DNA of 64,000 bases from UBA6109 sp964506465 (GTDB lineage Bacteria > Desulfobacterota > Syntrophia > Syntrophales > UBA6109), in the NCBI GenBank assembly GCA_964506465.1, contig CAZDLM010000004.1, forward strand, positions 1-64,000. Reading direction: 5' to 3'. The translations under genes and the position numbers were made by a program. Shown piece by piece: positions 7,484 to 16,413 of the stretch. Positions within the stretch are counted from its first letter, which is position 1. Each line of letters begins with the position of its first letter. The notes under the pieces were generated by a model, which worked only from the letters and a program-made list of their open reading frames with translations, was not told the origin of the DNA and made no database searches.

Positions 7484-10327
7484 ATGAAGGAGGAAAGCCG
7501 CGGAAGGAAAGACCCCGGAAGTTCGCTCCGTCACCGGATGGAATTGGGGCGGCTTATCCTCGGCATCACAACCCGGTTCGTCAATATCCAGCCCCATGAG
7601 ACGGACGCGGCGCTGAAGCGGTCCCTGGAGGATCTCGGCCGTTTCGCCGGTGCGGACCGCGCCTTCCTGTTCCAATTCGACGACCGGCGCACTGCGGCGC
7701 TCATCGTGCAGGAGTGGTGCGCCGAGGGCATCGAACCCCAGATGCCGCGTCTTCAGGAGAACGGGCTGGCGCTCGCCGATTTCGCCCCCCTCGCCGAACA
7801 GCTCCTGCGCGGCGAGGTCGTTGCCTTCAAGCAGGCATCGGACTGGTCGCTGCTGTCCGCCGCCGCGAGAGAAGAATTCGAGCGGGACGGCATCCGCTCC
7901 ATATTGCTGATGCCGATGTCCCTCGGCGGCGTCGTCACGGGGTTTCTCGGCCTCACCGACGTAAACATCGAGAGAACCTGGCCGGACGAAATCCGGGAAC
8001 TCCATCAGATCACCTGCACCGTCTTCGCCGGCGCCATGGAGCGACAGCGGATCGAGGAGGCGCTGCGGGCGAGCGAATCCCGCTATCGCGCGCTGGTCGA
8101 GACCTCCCCAGACGCCATCGCCCAGACCGACCTCCAGGGCAGGATTCTTTTCGTGAACCGCAGGGCTGCCGTCCTCCTCGGCTGCGAATCGCCGGAAGAA
8201 CTGACGGGAACAGACTCATTCCGGCTCTTCGCCCCGGAAGAGCATCAGCGGGTGCTGGCAGGCATGCAAAGAAGGCTGGAGGAGGGCGGTATCCGCGGCA
8301 TGCGTTGCGTCATGCTCCGGAAAGACGGCGCCCGGATATGGGTCGAACTCAGTTCGTCGTTGATGCGGGATGAACGCGGCCGCCCCGCTTTTTTCATAAC
8401 CGTCGCCCAGGACATCACCGAGCGGGTGCGGGCGGAAGAGGCGCTGCGGGAAACGACGGAAGAACTGAAAACGTACTTCCACTTTTCCCTGGACCTCTTC
8501 TGCATTGCCGACACGGACGGTTACTTCCGCCGTCTGAACCGCGAATGGGAAAAGGTGCTGGGGTACCGGCTGGAGGAACTGGAAGGGCGCAAATTTCTGG
8601 ATTTCGTGCATCCCGAAGATCTGCAGGCCACGCAGGACGTCGTCGCGATGCTGGTCGAGCAGAAGGAGGTGCGGAATTTCACGAACCGCTACCGCTGTAG
8701 AGACGGCTCCTACCGGTGGATCGAGTGGCGCTGTTATCCCTCAGGGAGGCGGATCTTCGCCGCCGCCCGTGACATCACCGAACGCATGCAGACGCAGGAG
8801 AGCTTGAAGATCCTCGCCGAACTGCTGGACATATCCCCCGTCTGCGTGATCGCCCACGATCTCAAGGGGAAACTCCTCTACGCCAACGAGAAAACCTATG
8901 TCCTCCATGGATGGTCGCGGGATGAGTTCCTCGCCATGGACCTGAGCAAGATCGACACGCCGGAGAGCGCACGGCTGATCGCCCCGAGAATAGATGAAAT
9001 CATGGAGCGGGGCGAAGCATCGTTCGAGGTCTCCCATTACCGGAAAGACGGAACCACCTTCCCCCTGCTGGTGAACGTCCGGCTGGCGAGGTGGGGAGAC
9101 AGACCGATCTTCCTGAGTGCGTGGACCGATCTCACCGAACGCAAGGATGAGGAGGCGAAGCGGCTGGAATTCGAACGGCAATTGCTCCATACGCAGAGGC
9201 TGGAGAGCCTCGGCGTGCTGGCGGGGGGCATCGCCCATGATTTCAACAACCTGCTCATGGCCATCGTCGGCAATCTGGACATCCTGCTCATGAACCTCCC
9301 CGCGGAATCCCCCCTCCACAATGGCATCGAGCAGGCGTTGAAGGCCTCGCGCCGCGCCGCGGATCTCACCCGTCAGATGCTGGCCTATTCCGGCAGGGGA
9401 CGTTTCGTGCTCAGGCCCCTCGACCTGGGCGAACTGGTGCGTGAAAACGCGCGTCTCTTCCGGACGGCGATCTCGCGGACCATCACGATCGACCTCGTCG
9501 CGGCCGCCGGGCTTCCCCTGATCGAAGCCGATCCCGGCCAGGTGCAGCAGGTCGTCATGAACCTCATCATCAACGCCTCCGAGGCGATCGGGGAACAATC
9601 CGGACAGGTAAAGATCTCCACGGGAGTCCAGGCCTGCGAGGAGGCCGATCTTCGGTCGAGCCGCCTCAACGAAAAACCGCCTCCGGGAAAATTCGTCTAT
9701 CTGGAAGTGTCGGATACGGGCTGCGGGATGGATGAGCAAACACAGCAGTGCATCTTCGATCCCTTCTTTTCGACCAAGTTTGTCGGGCGGGGTTTGGGCA
9801 TGCCGGCCGTGCTCGGAATCGTGCGCGGACATGGGGGCGCCATTTTCATGGAAAGCGCTCCCGGAAAGGGAACGACGATACGCGTCCTGTTCCCCGCCAA
9901 AGAGATCCGGGAGGAGAGGACCGTCCGGGAGCCGTCACGCCCCGTTGCGACTTTTTCGGGAACCGTCCTGGTCGTGGACGACGACGAGATCGTCCGCAGC
10001 GTCTGCATGGATCTGCTCCATCATCTCGGCTTTTCGACGATCGAGGCAAAGGACGGAGACCAGGCGCTCGCGATCTTCGGGGAACGCGCCGAGGAAATCT
10101 CCTGCGTGATCCTGGACCTGACCATGCCGCGGCGGGACGGCGTGGGCACTTTTCAGGAGATGAAGCGGAGACGCCCGGACGTCAAGGTGATCCTCTGCAG
10201 TGGCTACAGCGAACAGGAATCTCTGAGCCGTTTCGCCGGGGAGGGCCTGGCCGGATTCCTCCAGAAGCCCTATCAGCTCGGGGAACTCAAGGACAGGATC
10301 GAGCGCGTCCTGAAGCCCGCCCCCTGA
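7484..10327 (+). CDS. Cytosolic hybrid sensor histidine kinase (GAF-PAS-PAS-PAS-HisKA-HATPase-REC)
   Basis: This 947-residue kinase has no membrane segment or signal peptide. In order it has a GAF domain (about 25-185), three PAS domains (about 197-318, 325-440 and 447-562, each ending in an ITER or LTER linker), HisKA with phospho-accepting His585 in GGIAHDFNNLL, a HATPase domain (NLIINASEAIG, then DTGCGMD) and a C-terminal receiver with phospho-acceptor Asp878 in ILDLTMP. The architecture implies an intracellular signal such as redox, ligand or a small molecule. The C-terminal receiver suggests a phosphorelay. No dedicated output regulator is adjacent. Confidence 0.92.
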   Translation: MKEESRGRKDPGSSLRHRMELGRLILGITTRFVNIQPHETDAALKRSLEDLGRFAGADRAFLFQFDDRRTAALIVQEWCAEGIEPQMPRLQENGLALADFAPLAEQLLRGEVVAFKQASDWSLLSAAAREEFERDGIRSILLMPMSLGGVVTGFLGLTDVNIERTWPDEIRELHQITCTVFAGAMERQRIEEALRASESRYRALVETSPDAIAQTDLQGRILFVNRRAAVLLGCESPEELTGTDSFRLFAPEEHQRVLAGMQRRLEEGGIRGMRCVMLRKDGARIWVELSSSLMRDERGRPAFFITVAQDITERVRAEEALRETTEELKTYFHFSLDLFCIADTDGYFRRLNREWEKVLGYRLEELEGRKFLDFVHPEDLQATQDVVAMLVEQKEVRNFTNRYRCRDGSYRWIEWRCYPSGRRIFAAARDITERMQTQESLKILAELLDISPVCVIAHDLKGKLLYANEKTYVLHGWSRDEFLAMDLSKIDTPESARLIAPRIDEIMERGEASFEVSHYRKDGTTFPLLVNVRLARWGDRPIFLSAWTDLTERKDEEAKRLEFERQLLHTQRLESLGVLAGGIAHDFNNLLMAIVGNLDILLMNLPAESPLHNGIEQALKASRRAADLTRQMLAYSGRGRFVLRPLDLGELVRENARLFRTAISRTITIDLVAAAGLPLIEADPGQVQQVVMNLIINASEAIGEQSGQVKISTGVQACEEADLRSSRLNEKPPPGKFVYLEVSDTGCGMDEQTQQCIFDPFFSTKFVGRGLGMPAVLGIVRGHGGAIFMESAPGKGTTIRVLFPAKEIREERTVREPSRPVATFSGTVLVVDDDEIVRSVCMDLLHHLGFSTIEAKDGDQALAIFGERAEEISCVILDLTMPRRDGVGTFQEMKRRRPDVKVILCSGYSEQESLSRFAGEGLAGFLQKPYQLGELKDRIERVLKPAP

Positions 10328-10426
10328 GCCCGGGGAACAGCCGGAGGCGGCGGGCGGCAGGCCCGTTGACAAAGGGCGACCGCGATGATAAAAATCGCCC
10401 GTACTTTGAAAGCGAGGAGGACGGCC

Positions 10427-10630
10427 ATGCCCATCTATGAATTTCGTTGCAGGAACTGCGGTGAGGTTTCCGAATTGATCGTCAAGCTCGGCGGTGAGCG
10501 CGGTGTGAGATGTCCCAAATGCAAAGGCAAGAAGATGGAGAAAATCCTGTCCTCGTCCAACATGTCCGTGGCGAATCCGAACCGGACGGATCCCCCGTAC
10601 ACCTACCCGCCCAAAAACTACAATTTCTGA
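10427..10630 (+). CDS. FmdB-type zinc ribbon protein
   Basis: This 67-residue protein begins MPIYEFRC. Two CxxC pairs (Cys8/Cys11 and Cys29/Cys32) form the zinc ribbon typical of the FmdB/CxxC-SSSS regulatory family. GGAGG lies 10 bp before this ATG; an in-frame ATG 42 bp upstream has no ribosome site and would add a basic tail not seen in the family. The short Asn/Pro-rich C-terminus is typical. The last 13 bp overlap the 3' end of the convergent CCA-enzyme gene. Its exact role is unknown. Confidence 0.85.
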   Translation: MPIYEFRCRNCGEVSELIVKLGGERGVRCPKCKGKKMEKILSSSNMSVANPNRTDPPYTYPPKNYNF

Positions 10631-11970
10631 GATGCTTCGCCCCACCGTTCCCTGACCCATTGCAGGGCCTCATCGTGCGCCGCGATCTCGCCGTTGAGTT
10701 GAGCGTCTTCCACCGCGCGCAGGATCCTTCCGAACAGAGGGCCGGGCGCATAGCCGGCCGCGACAAGGTCGTCCCCCGTGACGAGACGGGGAGGCTTCAG
10801 AACCTCTGCGGGCATTTCCGCCAGTATCCTCACGCAAAAATCGTAACTGCTCAGATCGCCGTGGCTGGCGAGACAGTCCAGGCGGTGCAGTTCCAGGTGC
10901 AGGGGGAAATCGTCCATGCGGAGAAAACGTTTGAGGCGATTGGGTCTCATCCGCTCGACGCTCATGAAACGCATGTGATGGCGGATCAGTGCGAGGACCG
11001 TCTCGCGGTCGGCGCGCGAAAACCGCAGGCGCTCCAGGATCTCCACGGCGAGCTCTTCGCCCTTCTGGACGTGGCCATAGAAGTGAATGCCCTTTTCGTC
11101 CTCTGACCGCGTGAAGGCCTTCCCGAGATCGTGGAAAAGGACGCTCCAGGCGAGGCGGGGATCGGCGGGACCGCCCTGCCCCAGCAGCGCAAGCATGCGC
11201 AGGGTGTGTTCCCAGACATCGCCCTCGGGGTGGAAGGCGGGCGGCTGATCGACGCCGATCATCTTTTCCGCCTCGGGCAGGATCTTCCCGAGCAGTCCGG
11301 TGTCCGCAAGCAGCTCCATGCCCCCGCGTGCGCCGCCCCGCGAAAGAAGCTTCGTCATTTCCTCGCGGATGCGTTCGGCGCTGACTTCACCAATGGCCGG
11401 CGCGCATTCGCGCATCGCCTCCAGAGTCCGCTCCTCGACGGAAAATCCGAGATTCGCGGCGAACCGCGCCGCCCGCAGCATCCGCAGGCGGTCCTCGCCG
11501 AAGCGCCGCAGGGGATCGCCGATCGTCCGGATCAGCCGGCGGCCGATATCGGCCAGGCCGCCCACGAGGTCGATGACGCGGCCCGTTTCGGGATCGAGAA
11601 CGAGACCGTTCATCGTGAAGTCCCGCCGGCGGACGTCCTCCTCGAGCGTCGCAAATGCCACCCCCGACGGGCGGCGCCCGTCCAGATAGGCCTCGTCGGT
11701 ACGGTACGTCGCCACCTCGAAGCGGCGTCCCTCCTCCACAACGAGGACGACGCCGAACTGCGCGCCGACCGGTACGGTGTGCGGAAAGAGAAAGACGATG
11801 CGGTCGGGGCGGGCCGCGGTGACGATGTCGAATTCCTCCGGAACGACGCCGCGCGCCAGGTCGCGGACGCAGCCGCCGACAAAAAAGGCCTCGTATCCCT
11901 CGCCGCGCAGCCGCCGGACAATGCCGCGGGCGGCTTCACAGGCGGGGGTCGCGGGGAGAGAAATATCCAT
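10618..11970 (-). CDS. CCA tRNA nucleotidyltransferase / poly(A) polymerase family protein with HD domain
   Basis: This 450-residue class II nucleotidyltransferase has GGCVRD at 32-37 and the metal-binding EFD (Asp48 and neighbours) at its N-terminus. The basic template region RRRDFTMNG follows, and a C-terminal HD domain (LFHDLGK, then RHHMRF) gives possible phosphatase or phosphodiesterase activity. The family adds or repairs the CCA end of tRNA, or polyadenylates RNA; the sequence alone does not separate the two with certainty. The chosen ATG follows GGGGAGAAAG. A longer reading into the thiC end is less likely. It lies 20 bp after thiC as the last gene of the thiamin operon. Confidence 0.88.
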   Translation of the reverse strand: MDISLPATPACEAARGIVRRLRGEGYEAFFVGGCVRDLARGVVPEEFDIVTAARPDRIVFLFPHTVPVGAQFGVVLVVEEGRRFEVATYRTDEAYLDGRRPSGVAFATLEEDVRRRDFTMNGLVLDPETGRVIDLVGGLADIGRRLIRTIGDPLRRFGEDRLRMLRAARFAANLGFSVEERTLEAMRECAPAIGEVSAERIREEMTKLLSRGGARGGMELLADTGLLGKILPEAEKMIGVDQPPAFHPEGDVWEHTLRMLALLGQGGPADPRLAWSVLFHDLGKAFTRSEDEKGIHFYGHVQKGEELAVEILERLRFSRADRETVLALIRHHMRFMSVERMRPNRLKRFLRMDDFPLHLELHRLDCLASHGDLSSYDFCVRILAEMPAEVLKPPRLVTGDDLVAAGYAPGPLFGRILRAVEDAQLNGEIAAHDEALQWVRERWGEASQKL

Positions 11971-11990
11971 GATCGGACCGCTTTCTCCCC

Positions 11991-13283
11991 TCAGGCCGCC
12001 CCGCCCTTTTTCTTCTTCCCCAGCTTGATCGCGCACAGCTCGCCGCACATCGTGCACCCTTCCTCTTCGGCGCTCTTGCTCTTCTCCAGCATGGCCTCGG
12101 TCCGCGGCGGATCGATCGAAAGGTCGATCTGGCCCTGCCAGTCAAACTCCTTGCGGGCGCGCGCCATCCGGAGGTCCCTGTCGAGCGCCCCGGGGAGGCC
12201 CTTGGCGATGTCGGCGATATGGGCGGCGATCTTGGAGGCGATGATCCCCTCCTTGACGTCCTCGAGCGTCGGAAGACGGAGGTGCTCAGACGGCGTCACG
12301 TAGCACAGAAAGTCCGCCCCCGCCGCACCGGCGATCGCGCCGCCGATGGCCGAGGTGAGGTGGTCGTAGCCGGGCGCGATGTCCGTCGGCAGCGGCCCCA
12401 GCACGTAGAAGGGCGCGCCGTTGCAGAGATTCTTCTGCATCAGGATATTCGCCTCGATGTCCCGGAGCGGCACGTGGCCGGGCCCTTCGATCATCACCTG
12501 GACGCCCTTTTCCCGGGCCCTCTTCGTCAGCTCTCCCAGGGTGATCAGCTCCTGCACCTGCCCGCGGTCCGTGGCGTCGGCCAGGCATCCCGGGCGCAAC
12601 CCGTCGCCCAGGCTCAGAACCATCTCATGCCGCCGCGCAATGTCCAGAAGGCGGTCGTAGTCCTCGTAGAGCGGGTTTTCCCGTCCGTTGCAGGACATCC
12701 AGTTGGCCAGGATGGAGCCGCCGCGGCTGACGATGCCCAGCGTCCTGCCCTGGTCCTCGACGGCGGCCACGCTCTTCCTCGTCACGCCGCAGTGGACGGT
12801 GATGAAGTCCACGCCGTCTTCGCCGTTTTCCTCGATCACCCGGAAGAGATCGTCCGCTGTCATCTCGGATACCGCCGTCTTCCGCGCCACCAGGTCGACG
12901 ACGGCCTGGTAGATGGGCACGGTCCCCACCACCAGCGGCGAAGCCGCCATGATGGCCTGCCGGATGCCCCGGATGTCTCCGCCCGTGGAAAGGTCCATGA
13001 TCGTATCCGCCCCCGCCGCCGTGCAGATGCGCACCTTCTGCAGTTCCAGGGCCGGATCGGCCTTGTCCTTGGACGTCCCGATGTTCGCGTTGATCTTGGT
13101 CCGCGTGCCCTTGCCGATGGCGAGCGGCCGTATGGCCCCGTGCCGCCGGTTCCGGCAGACGACGATCGTCCCGTCCTCGACGCCGCGCCGGATGAACTCA
13201 GGCGCCACCCCTTCCTGCTCCGCGCACAGCTTCATCTCCTCGGTAACCCCACCCGTGCGGGCGCTTTCCAATTGCGTCTTCAT
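11991..13283 (-). CDS. thiC: Phosphomethylpyrimidine synthase
   Basis: This 430-residue radical-SAM enzyme rearranges 5-aminoimidazole ribotide to hydroxymethylpyrimidine phosphate, the pyrimidine half of thiamin. GTSKDKAD (substrate loop) is near the N-terminus, MIEGPGHVPL is in the middle and the C-terminal cluster motif CTMCGELC binds the 4Fe-4S cluster. It is the short form found in many anaerobes and archaea; the long plant/E. coli type has an extra N-terminal region. The start overlaps the thi4 stop by 4 bp (ATGA), so the two are translationally coupled in an operon under the upstream TPP riboswitch. Confidence 0.95.
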   Translation of the reverse strand: MKTQLESARTGGVTEEMKLCAEQEGVAPEFIRRGVEDGTIVVCRNRRHGAIRPLAIGKGTRTKINANIGTSKDKADPALELQKVRICTAAGADTIMDLSTGGDIRGIRQAIMAASPLVVGTVPIYQAVVDLVARKTAVSEMTADDLFRVIEENGEDGVDFITVHCGVTRKSVAAVEDQGRTLGIVSRGGSILANWMSCNGRENPLYEDYDRLLDIARRHEMVLSLGDGLRPGCLADATDRGQVQELITLGELTKRAREKGVQVMIEGPGHVPLRDIEANILMQKNLCNGAPFYVLGPLPTDIAPGYDHLTSAIGGAIAGAAGADFLCYVTPSEHLRLPTLEDVKEGIIASKIAAHIADIAKGLPGALDRDLRMARARKEFDWQGQIDLSIDPPRTEAMLEKSKSAEEEGCTMCGELCAIKLGKKKKGGAA

Positions 13284-14083
13284 TTTCCTCTTCTCCTCTT
13301 CGCCCCGCCGGTTTTCTCAGCGAGGATCATCTCCGCCGCCTTCCGTCCGGACAGGAGCATCCCTCCGAAGACCGGCCCCATGCGGGGCCCTCCGAAGGCG
13401 GCATTCGCCGACATCCCGGCGACATACACCCCGGGGCAGATCAGCCGGGTATTTTCCAGCGTCAGGCGCTCCGCCCGGTCCGCCCACATGGAGCGCTCTC
13501 CCATCACGCAGCCCGTGGCCGTGTTCAGTTTCACGTCGGCTTTCCGTTCGATCACGCGGAGGACCTCCGTTGCGTGCCCCGTCGCGTCGATGATGCGATG
13601 CGCGGCGATCGTCATGGGGTCGACGTGGAGCCCCGCCATTTCCACGGGGGACCAGTTCAGGACGAGACCGGTCACGGCGCCCCTGCGGATCATGACATCT
13701 TCGACGGTGATGCAGTTGAAGATCCGCGCCCCGGCCTTGAGCGTCTGCGAGCAGATCGTGCTGACAGCCTCAACGGCATCGGCCGTGTAGTAGCCGGCGA
13801 CATACGGCTCGGTGCGCACATCGAAAAGATCGAGGACCTCCCGGCCCTCCTCCTGGACGACGATCTCGTTGAACATCATGCCGCCGCCCCACATCCCGCC
13901 GCCGACGCTGAGCTTTCGCTCGAAGACCGCCGTCTTGCGTCCGGCCTTCGCCAGAAAGTAAGCGGCCACGAGACCGGCGGGGCCGCCGCCGACGACCGCG
14001 ACGTCGAGCTCGACGCAGTCCAGAAACTTCTTCAGATACCGTTCCGTGATGGCCCTGGTGACAATCGTTTCGCTTAATTCCAT
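13280..14083 (-). CDS. thi4: Thiazole synthase, Thi4 type, sulfide-dependent
   Basis: This 267-residue FAD/NAD-binding protein makes the thiazole moiety of thiamin from NAD and glycine. The dinucleotide motif VGGGPAGLVA is at 31-40 and GGGMWGGGMM at 61-70. In yeast Thi4 the sulfur donor is an active-site Cys used once. At that place this protein has His153 in GLHVDP, as in archaeal Thi4 that takes free sulfide and turns over. The ATG is preceded by GGAACAGG; a longer start 54 bp upstream is weaker. It overlaps thiC by 4 bp and follows the thiD-thiN fusion. No thiG, thiS, thiH or thiF is visible. Confidence 0.92.
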   Translation of the reverse strand: MELSETIVTRAITERYLKKFLDCVELDVAVVGGGPAGLVAAYFLAKAGRKTAVFERKLSVGGGMWGGGMMFNEIVVQEEGREVLDLFDVRTEPYVAGYYTADAVEAVSTICSQTLKAGARIFNCITVEDVMIRRGAVTGLVLNWSPVEMAGLHVDPMTIAAHRIIDATGHATEVLRVIERKADVKLNTATGCVMGERSMWADRAERLTLENTRLICPGVYVAGMSANAAFGGPRMGPVFGGMLLSGRKAAEMILAEKTGGAKRRRGK

Positions 14084-14118
14084 CCTGTTCCTCTCTCCAT
14101 CTTCTTGCACGGCGCCGT

Positions 14119-15486
14119 TCAGGGCGTGCCGCGCCATTTTCCGACGATCCGGACGACGCCGATGACCTTGTCGACCACCTCGCCCGGACTCCTGCCCAGC
14201 ACGCGGATCATTGGCTCCTTGCCGATTTCACCGCAATCCCAGATGACGTCCGGCGCCGCCCCCAGGCGCGTCATCACCGCATCCGTCCCCCATTCGAGGG
14301 TTGAACCCTCGACGTTCTTGACGTCCTCCGGCTCGTCCGCGCGATCGAAGGACGCGAGCCGCAACCCCAGACGCCTGCACGCATCGAGAATTTCATCGCT
14401 GAAGCGGATGTTCATCGCCGCACGGCACTCGGGATCGTGGCGCATGGCCGCCAGGATGACGCGGGCGATGTGCGTGGAAGCGCCGAAGGCGGGCGCGCAG
14501 AGGACGCCGGCCCTCTCGCCCAGGCGGACGATGCGCCCCGGGACGGCCGCGACATCGGCGATCTCCTTTGCATCCGGAACGGCATAGCCCAGGTTGGACG
14601 ATACCTCGGGGATGATGACGCCCGCCGGCTCTTCGAGGAGGCGCTGCAGGGCCGTCTGCAGTTTCTCGAGGCAGCACTGCCTCTCCAGAAGGACGCCCAC
14701 CGGCGCGAAGTGGTTCGTCGGCCCGTGGCCGCCGCCGATCCGGAGCGCGTGTCGAATCGCCTCGGTGATATAGCGTTTGGCCTCGTCGACGGCCTCGGCA
14801 AGGGCTTTCCCCTTCCCCAGGCCCGTTGCGATGGCGGCGGAATAGGTGCAGCCCGTTCCGTGGGTGTCGGCCGTGTCAAACCATTCGCCGGAGAATTCGC
14901 GGAATCCTCCGCCGTCGAGCAGGATATCGACGGCCTGCCGGTTGCCGGCGAGGTGCCCCCCCTTGACAAGGACGCTCCTCGGGCCACGGCGGAAGATCGC
15001 TTCGGCCGCACGCTTCATGTCGTCGACGCCGGCAATCTTCATCTGCGCGAGGACCTCCGCCTCCGGGATGTTCGGCGTGACCACGTAGGCGAGCGGCAGA
15101 AGCTCCCGGATCAGCACGTCGCGCACCTCGCCGCGGATGAGGGACGCCCCTCCCTTGGCCACCATGACGGGGTCCACGACGAGTTTTTCGATGCCGTACT
15201 GGCGGATCTTCGCCGCGACGACGTCCAGGATCTCCTCCGAGGCCAGCATGCCGGTCTTCGCGGCGTCGGCGCCGATATCGGACAGCACGGAATCGAACTG
15301 CGCGGCAACGAACGCCGCCGGCACCTCGTGGATGCCCTGAACGCCCAGCGTATTCTGAGCGGTCAGCGCCGTGATCACGCTCATCCCGAATCCGCCGCAG
15401 ACGGTAATCGTCTTGAGGTCGGCCTGGATACCCGCCCCTCCTCCGGAATCCGAACCGGCAATGGTCAGCACTCTGATTGGTTTCAT
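14119..15486 (-). CDS. thiDN: Hydroxymethylpyrimidine(-phosphate) kinase fused to ThiN-type thiamin-phosphate synthase
   Basis: This 455-residue fusion has an N-terminal ThiD kinase (about 1-265; AGSDSGGGAGIQ near the start, anion-hole motif DTHGTGCT) that makes HMP-PP. The C-terminal ThiN domain (about 285-450; SSNLGYAVPDA, FGASTHIAR) replaces ThiE in joining HMP-PP and thiazole phosphate. The arrangement is known from archaea and some anaerobic bacteria; no thiE lies in the window. It is 35 bp upstream of thi4. The gap to the pyrophosphokinase gene upstream (143 bp) contains a dispersed repeat. Confidence 0.93.
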   Translation of the reverse strand: MKPIRVLTIAGSDSGGGAGIQADLKTITVCGGFGMSVITALTAQNTLGVQGIHEVPAAFVAAQFDSVLSDIGADAAKTGMLASEEILDVVAAKIRQYGIEKLVVDPVMVAKGGASLIRGEVRDVLIRELLPLAYVVTPNIPEAEVLAQMKIAGVDDMKRAAEAIFRRGPRSVLVKGGHLAGNRQAVDILLDGGGFREFSGEWFDTADTHGTGCTYSAAIATGLGKGKALAEAVDEAKRYITEAIRHALRIGGGHGPTNHFAPVGVLLERQCCLEKLQTALQRLLEEPAGVIIPEVSSNLGYAVPDAKEIADVAAVPGRIVRLGERAGVLCAPAFGASTHIARVILAAMRHDPECRAAMNIRFSDEILDACRRLGLRLASFDRADEPEDVKNVEGSTLEWGTDAVMTRLGAAPDVIWDCGEIGKEPMIRVLGRSPGEVVDKVIGVVRIVGKWRGTP

Positions 15487-15539
15487 CCGCAGAGCTCCTT
15501 CACGGGGAAATCGTTTCGTTATACAAGGCTACAAGAGAG

Positions 15540-15577
15540 GTCCTGCCCCGGGCCGCCTGGATCTTTTTCGACCCTGC
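15540..15577 (-). repeat. Dispersed 38-bp repeat, copy B
   Basis: This is the reverse complement of 5987-6024 with a single mismatch. It lies in the 143-bp space between the pyrophosphokinase gene and the thiD-thiN fusion, inside the thiamin transcription unit. A short GC-rich palindromic tail (CTGCAGCTTCTCGCTGC region) follows it. Confidence 0.65.
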
Positions 15578-15629
15578 AGCTTCTCGCTGCGCGGCAGGGA
15601 GCCCCGAAAAATCTCCAAAGCGCCCTGCG

Positions 15630-16325
15630 TCAGGACCTTTTCCGGTTTGCGTCATGATCGATATCCATCCGAAAATACCGGACGACGAGCAAGATCCCCT
15701 CGGCCACCCGGACCGTTCCCCTGGGACCGGACAGGCGGTTGCTGACGCCGTAGGGATTCCCAGGCATCATCACGGCGTCGCGCAGGGGGAAATCGAAGCC
15801 GTCGAGGTCGATGCCCGTCACCCGGGAGGACAGCGGAAAGACCGAGACGGTCTGTCCCTTCCGCCCCTCGATCTCGCGGCGGTCCGTCACGACGAAGACT
15901 TCGCAGCCCTCGTCCAGGAGCCTGGCCGGCACGCCCCGCTCCGCCGCCAAGACCAGCAGAGAACAGTTGGCGAGCGTGTGGTCGAGGCGGCCGCCGAGAG
16001 CGCCGTAGATCCGGATCTCCCGGCAGGGCATCGCGAGTGCCTTCCGCAGGGCGAGCGCCGTATCGGTCTCGTCCTTGGCTGCCGGGAAGATTTCGATCCG
16101 GCTGCCCTTCCGCTCGAAGGCGATCCGCTCCTCCGGGGAAAGCGAGTCCATGTCCCCGATGATGAAATCCGGCGCCGTCCCCGCCGCCAGCAGATGCCGG
16201 GCGCCGCCGTCGGCGGCGATGACCGTCGCCGGCCGGCATGCCGCCAGTTCCGCCTTCAGATACGCGGGGTCTTCCATGGGGCCGCCGGCGACGATGACGA
16301 TCGTTCCTTCCATGCTTCCGTCCAT
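15630..16325 (-). CDS. Thiamin pyrophosphokinase
   Basis: This 231-residue enzyme transfers pyrophosphate from ATP to thiamin to make TPP. The family's ADGGARHLL is near residue 40 and GDMDSLS near 60. KDETDTALAL carries the ATP/Mg-binding Asp and Thr, and GALGGRLDH follows. The ATG chosen has AAGGA 7 bp upstream; a second ATG 12 bp downstream is possible. It is the first gene after the TPP riboswitch and its terminator. With thiDN, thi4 and thiC downstream it completes de novo synthesis and salvage in one unit, provided transcription crosses the 143-bp gap to thiDN. Confidence 0.92.
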   Translation of the reverse strand: MDGSMEGTIVIVAGGPMEDPAYLKAELAACRPATVIAADGGARHLLAAGTAPDFIIGDMDSLSPEERIAFERKGSRIEIFPAAKDETDTALALRKALAMPCREIRIYGALGGRLDHTLANCSLLVLAAERGVPARLLDEGCEVFVVTDRREIEGRKGQTVSVFPLSSRVTGIDLDGFDFPLRDAVMMPGNPYGVSNRLSGPRGTVRVAEGILLVVRYFRMDIDHDANRKRS

Positions 16326-16337
16326 CCTTCGGTCCTT

Positions 16338-16385
16338 CACAAAACACAAGGGGCCATGCCCGCTGCCCGGAACATGGCCCCTTGT
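16338..16385 (-). terminator. Riboswitch-controlled intrinsic terminator
   Basis: On the minus strand ACAAGGGGCCATG (from 16385) pairs perfectly over 13 bp with CATGGCCCCTTGT (to 16346), with a 13-14 nt loop, followed by GTTTTGTG. A smaller perfect hairpin AAAATCG/CGATTTT sits just before it (16388-16405). Its place between the riboswitch and the first gene suggests attenuation when TPP is bound. Confidence 0.75.
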
Positions 16386-16413
16386 CGAAAATCGCATTCG
16401 ATTTTGTCAATCT

